37,111 bases of DNA from JAAYTD01 sp964472015 (GTDB lineage: Bacteria; Bacteroidota; Ignavibacteria; Kapaibacteriales; UBA2268), in contig CAYYIP010000021.1 of NCBI GenBank assembly GCA_964472015.1, forward strand, positions 1 through 37,111, written 5' to 3'. Below are positions 34,712 to 37,111 of the stretch, piece by piece. The notes below the pieces were generated by a model. It searched no databases. It was given only the letters and a program-made list of their open reading frames with translations, and was not told where the DNA came from. Within the stretch, counting starts at the first letter, position 1. Each line of letters opens with the position of its first letter. A program made the position numbers and the translations under genes.

Positions 34712-35695
34712 ATGAAAAAAATATTATTTATTTTTATATTATCTTTATTAAGTACTATCAATATATTATCTGCTCAAATATATGAAGAAGATGATGATAA
34801 TAACTACGAAACATTAAAATTTCGTATAAAATACACTTTTGTAACAAATGTATTTTATATATATAAATGTTCTATTCAAACTGAAATAAATAGAATGTTC
34901 CCCGATAGTTCATTAAAAACAATAACTCGTAACGAAGAAGTTTATATAACTTTACGCGCACCTTCAAATCCTAAAAATGGTTTTGTAGAACTAAATACAG
35001 GCATAGACTCCATATTATATGAATTTAATGATGGACATAATAAATATAAATGGTGGTCTCTAAGTGACGATGATCCTTTACCTGATAACTTTGATTTTTA
35101 TAAAACTTCTACTATATTAGGACAATATTTTTATACTACAATATCTCCTTATTTTGAAGTTGCTTTAATAAAAGGAGAAATACTAGATAAAGCAAGAGAA
35201 AATATAGATGAAGTAGCTGATACAAATTTAAAATTTATATTAAAAAAATCATTATCAGAAGATAATCTAAAACTATATACAGATTTAAATAAAAATGTAC
35301 TTAAAAATGGACGTTTCGGTCGTGATTCTTCTTGGAAGTCAGATTTTTCAATACAGATAGAAGGTGTAAAATATACTTGTGATACTGCAGATGTAAAATT
35401 TTATTTATATGATGGCAAAAATTATCACGTAAAAGCGAATGTACCTTATATGAAAGCATCCTATGAAGAAAAAACTGATATAGTTGGTTATGAAAACTTA
35501 ATTTCTACTGTAGACTCTACAAGTTATTCTAAAGGATTTTGGGATGTTACAGTATCTCCTCGTGGACAATTACAAACTGCACAAGGCGAGTTTAATACTA
35601 ATGCAAATATATATTTAAATAATGATATTATAAAAGATAACATTAATACAAAAATAAAATTTGAACTACTAAGAACTCATAAATGGAAAAACTAA
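34712..35695 (+). CDS. Secreted protein of unknown function
   Basis: I do not recognise a named family. The 327-aa product has a clear signal peptide (MKKILFIFILSLLST..., probably cut near residue 21 before QIYEEDDD) and no later membrane helix. The mature part looks like mixed beta structure with many aromatic residues (KYKWWSLSDDD, FYKTSTILGQYFYTT, SKGFWDVTVSPRG), and could be a periplasmic or surface protein. The last 13 bases overlap the HD hydrolase gene, so the two are translationally coupled. There is no T9SS C-terminal tail. Codon use looks like its neighbours, so recent transfer is not indicated. Confidence 0.75.
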   Translation: MKKILFIFILSLLSTINILSAQIYEEDDDNNYETLKFRIKYTFVTNVFYIYKCSIQTEINRMFPDSSLKTITRNEEVYITLRAPSNPKNGFVELNTGIDSILYEFNDGHNKYKWWSLSDDDPLPDNFDFYKTSTILGQYFYTTISPYFEVALIKGEILDKARENIDEVADTNLKFILKKSLSEDNLKLYTDLNKNVLKNGRFGRDSSWKSDFSIQIEGVKYTCDTADVKFYLYDGKNYHVKANVPYMKASYEEKTDIVGYENLISTVDSTSYSKGFWDVTVSPRGQLQTAQGEFNTNANIYLNNDIIKDNINTKIKFELLRTHKWKN

Positions 35696-36882
35696 ATAAT
35701 ATATCAAGCTTCTCATTTGAATTAGCACAAGAATTTTTTCGTGGACATAATATAGAACGTTGGAATGATACCATGCGTCCTATGCCTTTTTATGAAATTG
35801 ATAAACATGGACATAAATTAATAATAGCATATATTTTAGCTCTTTATGAAGAAAAAAAAGGAAATACAATAGAATGGGAATTAATAATAAAAGATTCTAT
35901 TTTTGAACTATTAAGAAGAATAATAATTTCTGATATAAAATCTCCTATTTATAAAAAAATAAAAGATAATTCAGATATCTTTCAAAAATTAAATAAATAT
36001 GTATTTGATAAAGTAAAAGATAAAATTAAAAATGAAAAATTAAAAAATGATTTCAATAAATTTTTATCAACTAAAACTGAAAGGAATACATTAACTTATA
36101 AAATAATTGATGCATCACATATCTATGCAAGTTATTGGGAATATAGAATTATAGAAAAATTTAACCCTTTTAAACATCAAAATGAACAAATACTTTGGGG
36201 AATAATAAATAAATTAACAAATTATTATTCGCTTGAAGGAATTAATAAGTTATTAGAAAATCAATCTATTATTAATTTTATAGATATTTGTGGACAATTA
36301 CGATATCAAAAAAGATGGGCTCAAACGCCAAGAATACCAATAACATCAGTTTTAGGACATACTACATTAGTTGCAGTATTTACTTATATTATGTCTTATG
36401 ATTTAAATTTTTGTAAAAAAAGAATATATAACAATTTCTTTGGAGCTTTGTTGCATGATTTGCCCGAAACAGTTACAAGAGATATTATATCACCTGTAAA
36501 AAAATCATCTAAAGAACTAGATGAATTGATTTCTAAAATAGAAAAAGAGCTAGTAAAACAAGAAATTTTCCCTTACCTAGAAGAAAAATGGATAAACGAA
36601 ATTGAATATTTTACTCAAGATGAATTTCATAATAAATATAAAATAAACAATAAAATAAATAAAGTTGATAATATTAATGAAGAATATAATAAGGATGAAT
36701 ACTCACCGTTGGATGGAAAATTAATAAGATTTGCTGATCATTACTCCGCATATTTAGAAGCATATAACTCTGTAAATTCTGGAATATCATCAGAAGAATT
36801 AAAAGAAGCAATAGAAAATATTAAGATAAAATATATTAATAAAAAAATATGTAATAAAGATATAAGACATTTATTTAAATAA
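35683..36882 (+). CDS. HD-domain phosphohydrolase (HD_3/YfbR-like)
   Basis: The 399-aa protein opens with RGHNIERWNDTMRP and KHGHKLIIAYILA, seen in a family of HD hydrolases from Bacteroidota and Campylobacterota. The metal site is H226 (GHTTLVA), H258-D259 (ALLHDLPETVTRDIISPVK) and D352 (IRFADHYSAYLEA), so the HD set is complete. The closest characterised relatives, YfbR-type enzymes, dephosphorylate deoxynucleoside monophosphates. Location behind thyX makes a role in dUMP/dTMP balance attractive, but this is unproven. The extra roughly 200 N-terminal residues are of unknown function. It overlaps the secreted protein gene by 13 bases and is followed by a strong terminator. Confidence 0.82.
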   Translation: MEKLNNISSFSFELAQEFFRGHNIERWNDTMRPMPFYEIDKHGHKLIIAYILALYEEKKGNTIEWELIIKDSIFELLRRIIISDIKSPIYKKIKDNSDIFQKLNKYVFDKVKDKIKNEKLKNDFNKFLSTKTERNTLTYKIIDASHIYASYWEYRIIEKFNPFKHQNEQILWGIINKLTNYYSLEGINKLLENQSIINFIDICGQLRYQKRWAQTPRIPITSVLGHTTLVAVFTYIMSYDLNFCKKRIYNNFFGALLHDLPETVTRDIISPVKKSSKELDELISKIEKELVKQEIFPYLEEKWINEIEYFTQDEFHNKYKINNKINKVDNINEEYNKDEYSPLDGKLIRFADHYSAYLEAYNSVNSGISSEELKEAIENIKIKYINKKICNKDIRHLFK

Positions 36883-36915
36883 TATAAAATAGATACAGAT
36901 ATTTTTATTTAAAGC

Positions 36916-36953
36916 AACACCCCCTACTCTTTATGAGTAAGGGGTGTTTTTTT
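36916..36953 (+). terminator. Strong intrinsic terminator after the HD hydrolase
   Basis: A 14-bp stem with one mismatch (36916-36929 with 36935-36948, loop TTTAT) rich in C/G for this genome is followed by T residues to 36953. It lies 33 bases after the stop codon and separates the plus-strand unit from the converging T9SS cargo gene. Confidence 0.85.
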
Positions 36954-37028
36954 AACATTATTAATTATTATAGTTTTAATATACTTTTTATAATAAATAT
37001 TATAAAGACATATTATAAAGATATATTA

Positions 37029-37111
37029 TTATTTTATAATAACTAATTGTTGTTTGGTTTCAAATGGGCCACTTCGCATTGTGATAATATATGAACCTGA
37101 ACTTAAATCTG
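37029..37111 (-). CDS. C-terminal tail of a T9SS-secreted protein (type A sorting domain), cut by the window edge
   Basis: The minus strand is open from the right edge to the stop at 37029-37031. The visible residues end SGSYIITMRSGPFETKQQ and then LVIIK. This is the typical end of a type IX secretion C-terminal domain (pattern L.SG.Y......G....KKLVI.K), which directs export across the outer membrane and surface attachment in Bacteroidota. The body of the protein lies outside the window, so its activity is unknown. Confidence 0.75.
   Translation of the reverse strand, partial: DLSSGSYIITMRSGPFETKQQLVIIK

Noticed and set aside
1..37111. CRISPR arrays, insertion sequences, prophage or integrase attachment sites
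   Set aside because: No regularly spaced repeats, transposase or integrase motifs or terminal inverted repeats were seen; tRNA-Ser has no adjacent integrase or duplicated 3' end.

Overview
This is a very AT-rich, gene-dense stretch of bacterial chromosome. It carries mostly housekeeping genes and no sign of phage, transposon or CRISPR. The best lineage clues point to the Bacteroidota/Chlorobiota (FCB) group. The right edge encodes a C-terminal tail typical of type IX secretion (T9SS) cargo. The intergenic gap before rpe holds an exact TTTG-N19-TAnnTTTG promoter, the Bacteroidota primary sigma consensus, and tRNA-Ser has a near match. Shine-Dalgarno sequences are mostly absent, and there is a DUF4159 protein and a vitamin B12-dependent ribonucleotide reductase. 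A Kapabacteria/Ignavibacteria-like member would fit, but this is inference and no genus can be named.

Layout. Positions 1-64 hold the last codons of a plus-strand gene, probably a DNA methyltransferase. From 137 to 9344 everything is on the minus strand, read right to left: an RDD membrane protein, nuoH, nuoI, nuoL, an LptF/LptG permease, pyrD, trmN6, mtgA and nuoE. The complex I genes are scattered, and nuoJ and nuoK are missing from their usual place. From 9746 to 17406 genes run on the plus strand: a DnaQ exonuclease fused to a degenerate UvrC-type domain, an outer-membrane barrel overlapping pyrF, an RsmI methyltransferase with a basic tail, fba, a HIT hydrolase, ksgA, an FtsB-like protein and dtd. 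A minus-strand tRNA-Ser(UGA) sits inside this run. pgi and an unusual fusA (spirochaete/mitochondrial-type EF-G1) are on the minus strand at 17495-21340. nrdJ reads divergently from pgi. A tight plus-strand operon (25377-33738) follows: rpe, a GT-C glycosyltransferase, a polyprenyl synthase, hflX, a DUF4159 protein, recO, a CorC-type protein and a dus. It is followed by thyX, a secreted protein of unknown function and an HD hydrolase (33840-36882). A strong terminator separates these from the 3' end of a minus-strand T9SS cargo gene.

Functional themes are respiration (nuo), pyrimidine and deoxynucleotide supply (pyrD, pyrF, nrdJ, thyX, perhaps the HD protein), central carbon metabolism (pgi, fba, rpe), translation and RNA modification (fusA, dtd, ksgA, rsmI, trmN6, dus, hflX), DNA repair (DnaQ-UvrC, recO) and the envelope (mtgA, lptF/G, GT-C, polyprenyl synthase). 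I do not see a clear multi-gene system that is wholly undescribed. The most unusual items are the DnaQ/degenerate GIY-YIG fusion, the RsmI basic tail, the mosaic PyrD, the rearranged nuo genes, the spd-type EF-G and the overlapping secreted-protein/HD pair next to thyX.
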